64,000 nucleotides of DNA from Parabacteroides distasonis (lineage in GTDB: Bacteria; Bacteroidota; Bacteroidia; Bacteroidales; Tannerellaceae): contig SUXM01000007.1 in the NCBI GenBank assembly GCA_015060925.1, forward strand, positions 49,931 to 113,930, written 5' to 3'. This document shows positions 17,896 through 26,264 of the stretch, piece after piece; the first letter of the stretch is position 1, and the number at the start of each line of letters is the position of its first letter. The notes under the pieces were generated by a model. That model did no database searches. It saw only the letters and a program-made list of their open reading frames with translations, and had not been told where the DNA came from. A program made the position numbers and the translations under genes.

Positions 17896-18475
17896 TTATC
17901 TCTGTTAATTGATTGTATATTTTTAAACAAGCCCAGGCATCAAGTGCTGCATATTTTTTTTGTGCTTCTGTAAATTCTGCAGCTTCCCAATTACTAAGTC
18001 TTTGCCCTTTTGTAATTTTCTTTTTGAAAAGTATGGCATAAATCTTCTGTAAGCTGACATCTTCTATGCCAAATTGACCGACATATCGTTGCAAGTCAAA
18101 GAAATTAGCAAGTTCTATTTCTTTTCTCCTTCGTATGGCCCAGAAATCATCTTTTAGAGAAACTCCGATCTTCAAGATTTGTTCACTCGCTAAAAAATCT
18201 GCCAATAGTGGAGGAATATCAATTTTGTTTAAGCGAAATAGGAAACATACTTCATCCGTAGATATTTGCATGAGAGAAATCTTGTGATTGCATCCTTTTT
18301 TAAAATTAGGACGGGTTTCTGTATCAAATCCAACTTTATTAAATTGGGATAAATAAAATAATGCTTTTTCTGTATCCTTTAACGTGTCAATTACAATAAT
18401 CCGTCCAGGGAATTCTTCGACAGGAAGTGTTGATATTTCCTCCTTTGTTATTGAATGTATATATTGTTGTATCAT
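17882..18475 (-). CDS. 3'-5' exonuclease domain protein (RNase D-like, DEDD)
   Basis: The 197-residue protein is a single DEDD-type 3'-5' exonuclease domain. Exo I is KVGFDTETRP (Asp51 and Glu53), Exo II is KIGVSLKDDFWAI, and Exo III is KKYAALDAWACLKIY near the C-terminus. It has no HRDC domain, so it is shorter than RNase D. Substrates of this group include RNA 3' ends. It overlaps the DUF5063 gene by 4 bp upstream and rlmI by 14 bp downstream, which suggests a translationally coupled operon concerned with RNA. Whether it prefers DNA or RNA is not readable. Confidence 0.88.
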   Translation of the reverse strand: MIQQYIHSITKEEISTLPVEEFPGRIIVIDTLKDTEKALFYLSQFNKVGFDTETRPNFKKGCNHKISLMQISTDEVCFLFRLNKIDIPPLLADFLASEQILKIGVSLKDDFWAIRRRKEIELANFFDLQRYVGQFGIEDVSLQKIYAILFKKKITKGQRLSNWEAAEFTEAQKKYAALDAWACLKIYNQLTEINEGV

Positions 18476-19023
18476 TCTTTTGTTTCTTCATTAATATCTA
18501 AAAACTCTTCGTCATTATAAAAAGTAGCATGAAGAGCTTTTAATGCATTTAAAAGTTGTTGCCCCCAAAATTTTTGGAAATTGTTAAAGCATAGAGCAAT
18601 TGCATTACGCATGATTTCCTCATTACCTTGACGAAAAAGAAATATGAAATTTCCAATATCTTGATAAACATCAGACAAGTTTTCGGAGATAAAACTTATA
18701 ATAGGAGTGTCACTATATTGTATGTCTGTATGGAATGTCTCTAAAAAAGAATCTTTATTCCCTAAAAGTTCAGCAATTTGTACTCGTACAGATTCATACA
18801 TATTTTCGGTAACAGCCTGTTCAAGTTCAATATCCTCTATCACTTCTATTTGAGGTAAAAGTGTTGCTTTTAAATAGAGTAAGGGTAGAATCTTAATCGC
18901 TTTGTTTATAAAGTCAAATTGATTGATATTGTTTATGTTTTCAACCATTGTACAATATTCCAAAGCGACAGTAACAAATTCGATTGTTTGATGTGCATAT
19001 ATTGGATTTTCTTCTTTTCTCAT
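18472..19023 (-). CDS. DUF5063 family protein
   Basis: The 183-residue acidic, all-helical protein contains YAHQTIEFVTVALEYCTMVE at the N-terminus and FWGQQLLNALKALHATFYNDEE near the end, the pattern of the Bacteroidetes DUF5063 family. It lacks a signal peptide and membrane segments and is probably cytoplasmic. The function is unknown. It is the first gene of an operon with the exonuclease (4-bp overlap) and rlmI, and such conserved linkage hints at a role in RNA handling, which is inference only. Confidence 0.8.
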   Translation of the reverse strand: MRKEENPIYAHQTIEFVTVALEYCTMVENINNINQFDFINKAIKILPLLYLKATLLPQIEVIEDIELEQAVTENMYESVRVQIAELLGNKDSFLETFHTDIQYSDTPIISFISENLSDVYQDIGNFIFLFRQGNEEIMRNAIALCFNNFQKFWGQQLLNALKALHATFYNDEEFLDINEETKE

Positions 19024-19065
19024 TCTATGTTTGCTCGTCGTAGATGTGTTGTATTATGATATTTG

Positions 19066-19073
19066 CAAAATTA
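19066..19073 (-). promoter_or_regulatory. -7 promoter element for the DUF5063-exonuclease-rlmI operon
   Basis: On the minus strand TAATTTTG matches TAnnTTTG, 42 bp upstream of the DUF5063 ATG. Confidence 0.55.
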
Positions 19074-19210
19074 GAAAATATATTTGTTTTATGAGGTAAT
19101 CATATCCTTTTATTTTGAAAAAGAGAATATATAATATACTTTAAGTCTATTTTTAGAAAAATAGTAGGAGTAGTAGGAATGAAATATCGTATAGAATTAA
19201 AATTTCTGTG

Positions 19211-19218
19211 TACATTTG
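19211..19218 (+). promoter_or_regulatory. -7 promoter element for the ftsK operon
   Basis: TACATTTG matches TAnnTTTG. It overlaps a TTG that would otherwise be a possible start codon for ftsK, which argues that translation begins at the ATG at 19240. Confidence 0.6.
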
Positions 19219-19239
19219 CAGATTATAAAAAATATAGGG

Positions 19240-21696
19240 ATGGCGAAAAAAACAACATCAAAGCATAATATAGAAACGGCAAAAGAGAGTAAGTTTAAGC
19301 GTTTTAAAAGTTTCTTTACAAATGAACGATCTAAATTCATTGTAGGGTTGATTATTTCATTTGTGACGATTTATATAGCTCTTGCTCTTATATCATTCTT
19401 TTTTACAGGTGGTGCAGACCAAAGTAAGATAGAAAATATTCCATTGGCAGATTTAGTTATTAATCGAGGATCTGTAGATAATTGGACTGGAGTACGTGGT
19501 GCCTATTTAGCAGATTTGTTAATGAATAAATGGTTTGGAATATCGTCGTTTTTGATTTTATTCTTTCTTGGTTCTGTTGGAGCAAAGTTGATGAGTTTAA
19601 ATAATGTGTCATTGATAAAGCGTTTTTTGTTTAGTAGCTCTATGTTAATATGGGGCTCTTTGTTTTTTGCCTTTGCTTTTGTTAAGGGATATGAAGACAC
19701 GTTTTTATATTTGGGAGGCCAGCATGGTTATGTTATATCGGAAATTATGATGAGTAACATCGGTATTCCAGGTACTGTTTTGTTATTGTTGGGAACTTTC
19801 CTTATTATAGCTATTTTTACTAGTAAGCGAACAATACCCTTTTTGCAGAAGTTTTTTTCTTTTAGTTGGATAAAAATTCCAAAGTTAGGAGAAAGAAAAA
19901 AAAAGCAAGAAGATTTTATTGATAATGATACTAAAACGGAGGTGTCTGAATTTGAAGAATCAGTGGTTGATATTATAAAACCTACAAATGTAAAAGAGGA
20001 TGATAAAGCGATTGAATATGTATTTGATACAGAGAGTGAAATAGCAAAGGCGGAACTTGAATCATCTGATTTTATGGATGAAACTTTGGATGTAGAAGAG
20101 GAAAAAACGTTTGATCATGAGGATTTTGAGGTAGAGGTTGCTGGTAAGGAAGAAGAAATTTCAAGTTCGGCAGAACAAAGTAAATATGATCCTCGTTTAG
20201 ATTTGTCTCGTTATGTTTTCCCTCCTCTTGAGTTATTGAAGTTCTATGATTCGGGTAATGTTGAAGTAAATCATGAGGAGTTGGCGGCCAATCAACAAAT
20301 GATTAAACAGACGTTGGAGGATTTTAGTATTCGTATAGCTTCTATCAAAGCAACAGTAGGTCCTACTGTTACACTTTATGAGATTGTTCCTGAAGCGGGT
20401 GTCCGTATTTCTAAAATTAAAAATTTAGAAGATGATATTGCATTGAGCTTATCCGCATTGCAGATTCGTATTATAGCTCCGATGCCGGGTAAAGGAACTA
20501 TAGGTATAGAGGTGCCGAATAAGAAATCTCAAATTGTATCCATGCAATCTGTAATTGCATCGCGTAAATTTCAAGAATGTACGTATGATTTACCGGTTGT
20601 AATAGGTAAGACGATTGTGAATGAGGCTTTTATGTTTGACCTTTGTAAAACTCCTCATCTTTTGGTGGCAGGAGCTACAGGACAAGGTAAATCCGTTGGT
20701 TTGAATGCAATCATTACCTCTTTATTATATAGGAAACATCCTGCAGAATTAAAGTTTGTGATGATTGACCCTAAGCGGGTAGAATTTAGTCCTTATTCCA
20801 AATTAGAACGTCATTATTTGGCTAAATTGCCTAATATAGATAAGCCAATTGTTACTGAACCAGAAGATGCTGTGGCTACATTAAATTCTTTGGTTATAGA
20901 GATGGAAAATCGATATGAGTTGTTGGTAAATGCTTCAGCTCGAAATATAAAAGAATATAATGAAAAGTTTATTTCTCGTAGGTTGAATCCAGAAAAAGGA
21001 CATCGTTTTCTTCCTTATATAGTAGCAATAGTGGATGAGTTTGCAGACTTGATAGCTACAAGTGGACGAGAAATTGAAATGCCTATAGCACGTATTGCCG
21101 CTAAAGCACGAGCTGTAGGTATTCACATGATTTTAGCAACGCAGCGTCCGGATACAAAGGTGATAACAGGTACTATAAAGAGTAATTTCCCTAGTCGTAT
21201 TGCTTTTAAGGTGATGTCTCAAGTGGATTCCCGTACAATATTGGATGCTCCTGGTGCAAATCGTTTAATAGGAAAAGGAGATTTATTGATTTTGATTACG
21301 GGAAGTAGTGAACCAACACGTGTACAATGTGCATTTGTTGACACCCCTGAAGTAGAGGATATTGTAGATTATATAGGAACTCAAGTTGCTTATCCCACGG
21401 CTTATTTGCTACCGGAATATGTTGGTGAAGGAGGGGATTCTTCTGTAGTTGAGGCAATAGATCTGTCAAAACGTGATCCATTATTTGATGATGCAGCCCG
21501 TTTGGTTGTTATTCAACAACAAGGATCAACATCTCTTATTCAACGTAAATTTTCTATTGGATATAATCGTGCGGGGCGTGTGATGGATCAATTGGAAGCT
21601 GCCGGTATTGTTGGGCCTTTTGAAGGGAGTAAAGCTCGTCAGGTATTGATCCCGGATGAATATAGTTTGGAACAAATATTGAATTCTTTGAAATAA
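19240..21696 (+). CDS. ftsK: DNA translocase FtsK
   Basis: I start this gene at the ATG at 19240 (818 residues, MAKKTTSKHN), because the frame upstream runs into the promoter. The N-terminus has four or five membrane segments between residues about 25 and 200. An acidic linker follows (about 210-320), then the alpha and beta motor domains with Walker A GATGQGKSVG near 478-487 and Walker B IVAIVDEFADL. The C-terminal winged-helix gamma domain (STSLIQRKFSIGYNRAGRVMDQLEAAGIVG) reads KOPS-type sequences. FtsK pumps chromosome termini through the division septum. It heads a five-gene envelope operon. Confidence 0.96.
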   Translation: MAKKTTSKHNIETAKESKFKRFKSFFTNERSKFIVGLIISFVTIYIALALISFFFTGGADQSKIENIPLADLVINRGSVDNWTGVRGAYLADLLMNKWFGISSFLILFFLGSVGAKLMSLNNVSLIKRFLFSSSMLIWGSLFFAFAFVKGYEDTFLYLGGQHGYVISEIMMSNIGIPGTVLLLLGTFLIIAIFTSKRTIPFLQKFFSFSWIKIPKLGERKKKQEDFIDNDTKTEVSEFEESVVDIIKPTNVKEDDKAIEYVFDTESEIAKAELESSDFMDETLDVEEEKTFDHEDFEVEVAGKEEEISSSAEQSKYDPRLDLSRYVFPPLELLKFYDSGNVEVNHEELAANQQMIKQTLEDFSIRIASIKATVGPTVTLYEIVPEAGVRISKIKNLEDDIALSLSALQIRIIAPMPGKGTIGIEVPNKKSQIVSMQSVIASRKFQECTYDLPVVIGKTIVNEAFMFDLCKTPHLLVAGATGQGKSVGLNAIITSLLYRKHPAELKFVMIDPKRVEFSPYSKLERHYLAKLPNIDKPIVTEPEDAVATLNSLVIEMENRYELLVNASARNIKEYNEKFISRRLNPEKGHRFLPYIVAIVDEFADLIATSGREIEMPIARIAAKARAVGIHMILATQRPDTKVITGTIKSNFPSRIAFKVMSQVDSRTILDAPGANRLIGKGDLLILITGSSEPTRVQCAFVDTPEVEDIVDYIGTQVAYPTAYLLPEYVGEGGDSSVVEAIDLSKRDPLFDDAARLVVIQQQGSTSLIQRKFSIGYNRAGRVMDQLEAAGIVGPFEGSKARQVLIPDEYSLEQILNSLK

Positions 21697-21708
21697 AACA
21701 TAATATTT

Positions 21709-22365
21709 ATGAACTCTATCTTGAAAAAAAGACGGTTTGTCTGTTTTTTATTGTCTTTATTGTGTATGAGTTCTTTTGTAGTAGCTCAGAATGTGATTGC
21801 TGTTTTAGATAAAGCAGCTTCTATTTATGAAGAATCAAATGGATTAACAGTCTATTTTACAATGTCGCTACGTTCGGAAAAACAGCAAGTTTCTGAAGGT
21901 TTTGATGGGGTGATAAATATAAAAGGGGAAAAATTTGTGTTGAAAACCCCAGATATGGTTGTTTGGTTTGATGGTAAAAGTCAATGGACATATTTGGAAA
22001 AAAACGAAGAGGTTAGTGTTACAACTCCAAATGAAGAAGAAGTGCAGATGGTAAATCCTACTATGTTTTTACGTTCATATAAGAAAGGATTTAAAGTTGC
22101 ATATAAAGGGGAAAGTACTGCTTTTAATGGGAAGACGTGTTTGGATATAGAATTGACTCCAAAGAAGAAAAGTGATATTGATGTAATCATTTTGCAAATT
22201 GAGAAAAAATCAAATATTCCTGCTTCAATAACTATTGAAACAAAACAGGGTATTTGTAGTACTATTCGTATTGGTCAAATGAAAACAGGGGTAAATCAGC
22301 CTGATTCTTATTTTGTTTTTGACGAGAAAGAATATCCTAATGTAGAGATTGTAGATTTAAGATAA
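21709..22365 (+). CDS. LolA-like outer-membrane lipoprotein carrier
   Basis: The 218-residue protein has a cleavable signal peptide (about residues 1-27, ending VVAQ) and a single LolA-like beta-sheet domain: VIAVLDKAASIYEESNGLTVYFTMSL, FVLKTPDMVVWFDGKSQWTYL, and ASITIETKQG. LolA shuttles lipoproteins across the periplasm from the inner to the outer membrane. A LolA-like gene directly after ftsK is common in Bacteroidetes. It lies 12 bp after ftsK and 20 bp before trxB, so it is in the same operon. Fold assignment is good; carrier activity is inferred. Confidence 0.82.
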   Translation: MNSILKKRRFVCFLLSLLCMSSFVVAQNVIAVLDKAASIYEESNGLTVYFTMSLRSEKQQVSEGFDGVINIKGEKFVLKTPDMVVWFDGKSQWTYLEKNEEVSVTTPNEEEVQMVNPTMFLRSYKKGFKVAYKGESTAFNGKTCLDIELTPKKKSDIDVIILQIEKKSNIPASITIETKQGICSTIRIGQMKTGVNQPDSYFVFDEKEYPNVEIVDLR

Positions 22366-22385
22366 TATAAGATAATAAAATAATT

Positions 22386-23339
22386 ATGGATACAAATAAA
22401 AATGAAAAAGTCCGTTGCCTGATTATAGGTTCAGGACCTGCAGGTTATACAGCTGCAATTTATGCTTCAAGGGCAAATTTATCACCGGTTCTTTATGAAG
22501 GAATTCAACCGGGGGGACAGTTGACAACTACAACTGAGGTAGAAAATTTCCCAGGTTATCCGGAAGGTGTTACAGGTACAACTTTGATGGATGATTTGAG
22601 AAAACAGGCTGAACGATTTGGTGCTGATATACGTGTAGGTATTGCTACCCAAACTGATTTGTCTGTAGCACCTTATAAAGTGACAATTGACGGAGAAAAA
22701 GTAATAGAAACGGATGCTTTAATTATAGCTACGGGAGCAACTGCTAAATATTTAGGATTGGCAGATGAACAGAAATATGCAGGTATGGGAGTTTCTGCTT
22801 GTGCTACTTGTGATGGTTTTTTCTATCGGAAAAAAGTTGTAGCTGTAGTTGGTGGTGGTGATACCGCTTGTGAAGAAGCTACTTATTTGGCAAGTTTGGC
22901 TTCGCATGTTTATTTAATAGTACGTAAACCTTATTTACGAGCTTCTAAGGTTATGCAGGATCGTGTTTTGAATAATCCTAAGATTACAGTATTGTTTGAA
23001 CATAATACGGTTGGTCTATTTGGCGAGAACGGTGTTGAAGGGGCACATTTGGTTAAACGTTTGGGTGAACCTGATGAAGAAAAAGTAGATATTGCTATTG
23101 ATGGTTTCTTTTTAGCGATAGGGCATAAACCTAATTCGGATATATTTAAGCCTTGGGTGGACACTGATGATGTTGGATATATTCAAACGATTCCGGGTAC
23201 ACCTAAAACGAAAGTCCCGGGAGTATTTGCTGCGGGAGATGTTGCAGATCCTCATTATCGTCAAGCTATTACAGCAGCAGGAAGTGGTTGTGCCGCAGCA
23301 ATTGAAATGGAACGTTATTTATCAGAATTAGGAAAATAA
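22386..23339 (+). CDS. trxB: thioredoxin-disulfide reductase
   Basis: The 317-residue flavoprotein transfers electrons from NADPH to thioredoxin. The FAD-binding GSGPAG is at residues 15-20 and GGQLTTTTEVENFPG follows. The redox-active pair Cys139/Cys142 lies in GVSACATCDG, the NADPH-binding motif in VVGGGDTACEEA, and the closing FAD motif is GVFAAGDVADP. Length is typical. It sits between the lolA-like gene and a glycerophosphodiesterase in the ftsK operon. Confidence 0.96.
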   Translation: MDTNKNEKVRCLIIGSGPAGYTAAIYASRANLSPVLYEGIQPGGQLTTTTEVENFPGYPEGVTGTTLMDDLRKQAERFGADIRVGIATQTDLSVAPYKVTIDGEKVIETDALIIATGATAKYLGLADEQKYAGMGVSACATCDGFFYRKKVVAVVGGGDTACEEATYLASLASHVYLIVRKPYLRASKVMQDRVLNNPKITVLFEHNTVGLFGENGVEGAHLVKRLGEPDEEKVDIAIDGFFLAIGHKPNSDIFKPWVDTDDVGYIQTIPGTPKTKVPGVFAAGDVADPHYRQAITAAGSGCAAAIEMERYLSELGK

Positions 23340-23354
23340 TAATTTTAAGGAAGT

Positions 23355-24143
23355 ATGAAGAAGTATAATTTGTTTTTAAGTTGTTTGTTGATTGTTTTAT
23401 CATTATTAAGTTGTGTAGAAACAGAGTCTGAACCCAAGGTGAAAGTTATAGCGCATCGTGGTTATTGGAATACGGAAGGTTCAGCCCAAAATTCTATTCG
23501 AGCTATAGAATTAGCTGATGAAATTAAAGCTTATGGTTCTGAATTTGATGTGCATTTAACATCTGATAATGTATTGGTGGTTTTTCATGATAGAAAGATT
23601 GATTCAATAGATATTCAGCAAACTCCTTATGCTGATTTGAAAAATATTACAATCGCTAATGGTGAAAAAATTCCAACATTGGATCAATTATTGGAACGTG
23701 CTAAGAGTTTAAAACATACGAAACTTATTTTTGAATTAAAATCTCATAGTACACCGGAAAGAGATAGAGAAGCTGCTAAGTATTCTGTAGATATGATTAA
23801 TGAAAAGGGATTAACGAAACAGACAGAGTATATCGCATTCAGTTTAGAGGCTGCGAAGGAATTACATCGTTTATCTCCAGAAACTCCTGTTTATTATTTA
23901 AATGGAGATTTGTCTCCTAAAGAATTAAAAGATTTGGGTTTGGCAGGTTTGGATTATCATTATGGTGTAATGAGAAAAAATCCTAATTGGTTTAAAGAGG
24001 CCAAAGATTTAGGATTAAAGATTAATATTTGGACTGTAAATAAGCCTGAGATTATGAAAGAAATGATTGATGCAGGTGCTGACTTTATTACTACGGATGA
24101 ACCTGAATTGTTGCAACAGGTGATTCGTGAGCATTGTAAATAA
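23355..24143 (+). CDS. glycerophosphodiester phosphodiesterase lipoprotein
   Basis: The 262-residue protein has a lipoprotein signal (SLLSC, Cys20) and one GDPD barrel domain. IAHRGYWNTEGSAQNS carries the first histidine and, in place of the usual E-N-T, the sequence QNS. EFDVHLTSDNVLVVFHDRKI carries the Glu/Asp metal ligands and the second histidine, and FELKSH a further acidic residue. The family hydrolyses glycerophosphodiesters such as those from membrane lipid turnover to glycerol-3-phosphate and an alcohol. It would be anchored in the periplasm. It follows trxB by 15 bp. Confidence 0.88.
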   Translation: MKKYNLFLSCLLIVLSLLSCVETESEPKVKVIAHRGYWNTEGSAQNSIRAIELADEIKAYGSEFDVHLTSDNVLVVFHDRKIDSIDIQQTPYADLKNITIANGEKIPTLDQLLERAKSLKHTKLIFELKSHSTPERDREAAKYSVDMINEKGLTKQTEYIAFSLEAAKELHRLSPETPVYYLNGDLSPKELKDLGLAGLDYHYGVMRKNPNWFKEAKDLGLKINIWTVNKPEIMKEMIDAGADFITTDEPELLQQVIREHCK

Positions 24144-24148
24144 ATGTA

Positions 24149-25639
24149 ATGAGAAGAAAACTTATAGGGTTCATACTATTGCTTTTAATTGTAAATTCAG
24201 TACATTTTATTAGTGCAGTAGAACCAATAAAAAAAGAAATAAGGGGGGTGTGGCTGACTACTGTGTATGGGTTGGATTGGCCACACCAACCTGCAACAAA
24301 TTCTTTAACACGTGAGAAACAACAAAGGGATCTTATTGATGTTTTAGATCGTTTGCAAGATGCAAATTTTAATACCGTTTTTTTGCAAGTTCGTTTGAGA
24401 GGTGATGTTATTTGGCGTTCGGATATAGAACCTGCAAGTAAAATCTTTTCTGGAAAATATGGATTAATGCCTGGGTATGATCCTTTGACTTTTGTGATAG
24501 AAGAATGTCATAAACGCGGAATGGAATGTCATGCTTGGTTTGTTACTTTTCCCTTAGGAACTGATAAAAATGTAAAAGAACAGGGTAAAAGATCTGTAGT
24601 AAAACGTCATCCTAAACTTTGTAAGCGTCATAATGGAGAATGGTATTTAGATCCAGGTGTCCCTGAAACGTCTGATTATATTTTATCCTTAGTGAAAGAG
24701 ATCGTGAAAGGATATGATATAGATGGAATCCATTTTGATTATATTCGTTATCCGGAACAGGCAAAGTCTTTCCCTGATAAAGTTCTGTATCGGAAGTCTG
24801 GGAAAAAATTATCTTTATCGGAATGGCGGCGAGCAAATATAAATAAGATGATGTCTTGTATTTATGATTGGGTTAAATCTGTTAAACCATGGGTACAGGT
24901 TAGTAGTGCTCCATTAGGTAAATATAATCGTATTGAACGTGTTCCAAATGCAGGTTGGACAGCTTATGAGAGTGTTTATCAAGATCCTGTACTATGGATG
25001 AAACAGGATAAACAAGACATGATTGTACCTATGATGTATTATTTACATGAAAATTTTTTTCCATTTATGGATAATTGGGTAAATAATAGTAATGGCCGTT
25101 TAGTTGTTCCAGGTTTAGGTGCTTATCGGATGTTAGAATCAGAAGCAGATTGGCTGTTAAATGATATAACTGATCAAATTGATTATAGCCGTTATTATGG
25201 TGGAGCAGGTTGTGCTTTTTTTAGATGTTCGAATGTTTTAAATAATATTAAAGGACTTTATGATGAGTTGAAAAACAATTATTATAAATATCCTGCACAA
25301 TTACCAGAATTGACTTGGTTAGATCAAACAATTCCTCACTCCCCGGAAAATGTGAAGGTTGAACGGATAGGAACTGACTTGAAAATACAATGGCAAAAAC
25401 CTGTATCTGAAAATAAAGAATTGACTTATACTATTTATTACTCATTAACTGATTCTATTCAAATAGATAATGCAAAACATATCTTAATGACAGGTATTAG
25501 AGATACTGCTGTTTATTTACCTGTGGATACCACAATGGAACAAGGATTTCTGTTTTCAGTATCATCATCCACTCGCTTTCATATAGAAAGTAAACCTTCC
25601 AAAGAAATATTTTATTATTCCTCAAAATATGTTAAATAA
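24149..25639 (+). CDS. GH10-like glycosyl hydrolase (DUF187/GHL10), secreted
   Basis: The 496-residue protein begins with a signal peptide (to about residue 23) and then IRGVWLTTVYGLDWPHQPA, the signature of the GH10-like (GHL10/DUF187) family. Motifs such as DGIHFDYIRYP and MIVPMMYYLHEN mark the barrel; a fibronectin-III-like segment lies at about 400-490. A family member in E. coli, DigH, cleaves denuded peptidoglycan glycan strands, so a cell-wall role is plausible given its place behind ftsK. It starts 5 bp after the GDPD stop. Action on dietary glycans is the main alternative. Confidence 0.82.
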   Translation: MRRKLIGFILLLLIVNSVHFISAVEPIKKEIRGVWLTTVYGLDWPHQPATNSLTREKQQRDLIDVLDRLQDANFNTVFLQVRLRGDVIWRSDIEPASKIFSGKYGLMPGYDPLTFVIEECHKRGMECHAWFVTFPLGTDKNVKEQGKRSVVKRHPKLCKRHNGEWYLDPGVPETSDYILSLVKEIVKGYDIDGIHFDYIRYPEQAKSFPDKVLYRKSGKKLSLSEWRRANINKMMSCIYDWVKSVKPWVQVSSAPLGKYNRIERVPNAGWTAYESVYQDPVLWMKQDKQDMIVPMMYYLHENFFPFMDNWVNNSNGRLVVPGLGAYRMLESEADWLLNDITDQIDYSRYYGGAGCAFFRCSNVLNNIKGLYDELKNNYYKYPAQLPELTWLDQTIPHSPENVKVERIGTDLKIQWQKPVSENKELTYTIYYSLTDSIQIDNAKHILMTGIRDTAVYLPVDTTMEQGFLFSVSSSTRFHIESKPSKEIFYYSSKYVK

Positions 25640-25721
25640 TTGGGCGTAATGCAGCGTTTTATGTTGTTTATGCATCATTATATTTAGTAGCCTAAGAAGG
25701 CAGTTGGATGCACATATAGAA

Positions 25722-26264
25722 ATGATGGAGAAGCAACTGATAGAAGGTTGTAAAAAAGGGAATCGTAAGTCACAGAAAGAACTTTATGAAATGTATTCCC
25801 GTAAGATGATGGGGGTTTGTCTGCGCTATATTGCTGACAGAGAAACTGCTCGTGATTTGTTACAGGATGGTTTTGTGAAAGTCTTTACAAGTATTGATTC
25901 TTATTCGGGGTATGGAACTTTGGAAGGATGGATGCGTAAGATATTTGTTAATTGTGCATTGGAATATTTGAGAAAGTCAGATGTTTTGCGTGATGCTATT
26001 GGATATGATTATGTCGTTGATCAGATAGTTATTAATGATTTGATTATATCGGAACTATCAGCTTCTGAGTTATTAAAGATTGTGCAAGAGTTACCTGATA
26101 GTTTGCGAGTTGTTTTTAACCTTTTTGCAATAGAGGGCTATTCGCATAAAGAAATATCAGATATGATAGATATCTCAGAAAGTACTTCTCGCTCTCAATA
26201 TGTGAGAGCAAAACAATTATTGCAACGTAGAATTAACGAACTGTATGGATTGGAAAGAGAATGA
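25722..26264 (+). CDS. ECF-type RNA polymerase sigma factor
   Basis: The frame runs from a TTG at 25704, but the ATG at 25722 (180 residues, MMEKQLIEGCKKG) is the better start. Region 2 is visible as LYEMYSRKMMGVCLRYIADRETARDLLQDGFVKVF and region 4 as LPDSLRVVFNLFAIEGYSHKEISDMIDISESTSRSQYVRAKQLL, the helix-turn-helix contacting the -35. There is no region 1 or 3, so it is an ECF sigma factor. Its stop overlaps the next gene by 4 bp. That downstream gene, with an anti-sigma-like N-terminus, is probably its partner. Confidence 0.92.
   Translation: MMEKQLIEGCKKGNRKSQKELYEMYSRKMMGVCLRYIADRETARDLLQDGFVKVFTSIDSYSGYGTLEGWMRKIFVNCALEYLRKSDVLRDAIGYDYVVDQIVINDLIISELSASELLKIVQELPDSLRVVFNLFAIEGYSHKEISDMIDISESTSRSQYVRAKQLLQRRINELYGLERE

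Noticed and set aside
19216..19239. TTG start for ftsK eight codons upstream
   Set aside because: The TTG belongs to the TACATTTG promoter element, so it is upstream of the expected transcription start.
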